Below are positions 31,011 through 31,667 of a DNA stretch of 31,667 nt, piece after piece. A model generated the notes under the pieces. It was not told the origin of the DNA. It searched no databases and saw only the letters and a list, made by a program, of their open reading frames with translations. The stretch lies in the NCBI GenBank assembly GCA_000310025.1, contig FN648804.1, positions 9,079 through 40,745 on the forward strand, written 5' to 3'. The position numbers were made by a program, and so were the translations under genes. How positions within the stretch are numbered: position 1 is the first letter of the stretch; every line of letters begins with the position of its first letter. The stretch is from Ectocarpus siliculosus (Eukaryota; Sar; Phaeophyceae; Ectocarpales; Ectocarpaceae).

Positions 31011-31667
31011 TCCCTGACGACACCTCCCGCCCGTTGGGCAACCGGGGCTCGGCGTGACCAGTGCTCGAAAGTGTGCCGCTCTGGGCGTTGGCGCCTCCGA
31101 CGTCACGGGAGCAGACCGGCCCGCCGCCCTTCGACGCAACCACGGAAATTCGGGCAGCGGGGGAGGATGAGAAGGTACTTGATGTTTTCTCCCTCGTTGC
31201 ACATGGGCCGACCGAGTTTGCCGCCAGCCGACGGTGCCGCTACGCGCCTTCCATGCCCTCCAGCTCACGCCGGAGCTGAACCGTTGTTTTTGGCTGCTGT
31301 GCCGGTGGAGCGCTCCTGACGCTCGAAAGGCCTGCTACGAGTTGACGCCGCCATCGAGCCGGACCGGACCACGCTGGAGTGTGCCAGAGTTAACACCTGG
31401 GGTAAAGACGTCCGCCTAGTCCTAACTCCGCTTGTTGGTCGCCACTACGCGCAGGTACTGGTCGAAGTCCGACGGGAAGTCCTCATCGGCAACGCCTGCT
31501 CACGCTACAACCCCCACCGTCGCGGCCACACGGCCGCCCGCCAGACCAGCCTCCAGGGCGCAGCTGCTGCTGGTCGCGTGCCCGTCGGGATTCGCGAGAA
31601 CACCGGTACGGTGAGACAGCCTGCGGCCACGGCCGGTGCTCTGTGGAGGATGCTCCCCTGTACGCCA
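31011..31667 (+). mobile_element. Probable continuation of the degenerate retroelement
   Basis: The sequence stays GC-rich and coding-like after the RNase H remnant. Broken frames such as EIRAAGEDEKVLDVFS (near 31147) and VLVEVRREVLIGNACS (near 31455) occur, but no integrase motif is legible. The element runs off the window edge. Confidence 0.3.

Overview
This window is nuclear DNA from a eukaryote. Long open frames are broken by GT-AG introns of roughly 170-1,840 bases, most donors read GTGAG, and the space between genes is rich in repeats. I see no rRNA, no CRISPR array and no bacterial operon. A repeat-rich protist or alga (for example a stramenopile) fits, but nothing in the sequence fixes the lineage. 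One run of N (15468-15649) marks an assembly gap.

The left half (about 616-16761) is the main content. Two multi-exon genes lie head to head, 261 bases apart. On the minus strand (9985 to 616), seven exons join in consistent phase into one uninterrupted frame of 1,512 codons. It reads as a very large DDE transposase of the KDZ/Plavaka type: N-terminal C2H2 finger, acidic linker, ADDF motif, CxxC, PELLH, HxxxH, an E-rich HQHHKKH motif and a conserved-looking C-terminal tail. On the plus strand (10247 to 16761), eight exons encode a protein of about 550 residues that I do not recognise, with a basic N-terminus and acidic tracts. Its exon 4 carries an apparent one-base loss. The pair looks like a two-gene DNA transposon: transposase plus an accessory protein, sharing a divergent promoter. 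This is the best candidate here for an undescribed system.

Three copies of a dispersed repeat of about 0.4-0.5 kb sit around these genes: beyond the transposase 3' end (1-375), in transposase intron 1 (7295-7790) and, inverted, in the last intron of the second gene (15650-16045). A tRNA-like SINE lies in transposase intron 2, and a long G-quadruplex-like tract abuts the intron 1 repeat.

From 16.8 to 20.4 kb I see no gene. That stretch holds a long fold-back element (18131-18456) and a poly-A tract between 14-base direct repeats. From 20.4 to 22.7 kb lie two minus-strand coding-like blocks whose best reading hops between frames, so they are probably decaying genes of unknown function. A diverged tandem repeat of about 200 bases occupies 23.0-23.6 kb. 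The interval 23.6-29.1 kb is mostly anonymous, with two weak ORFs. The right end (29.1-31.7 kb) is a badly frameshifted plus-strand retroelement with an acidic and proline-rich gag-like part and a recognisable Ty3/gypsy RNase H remnant.
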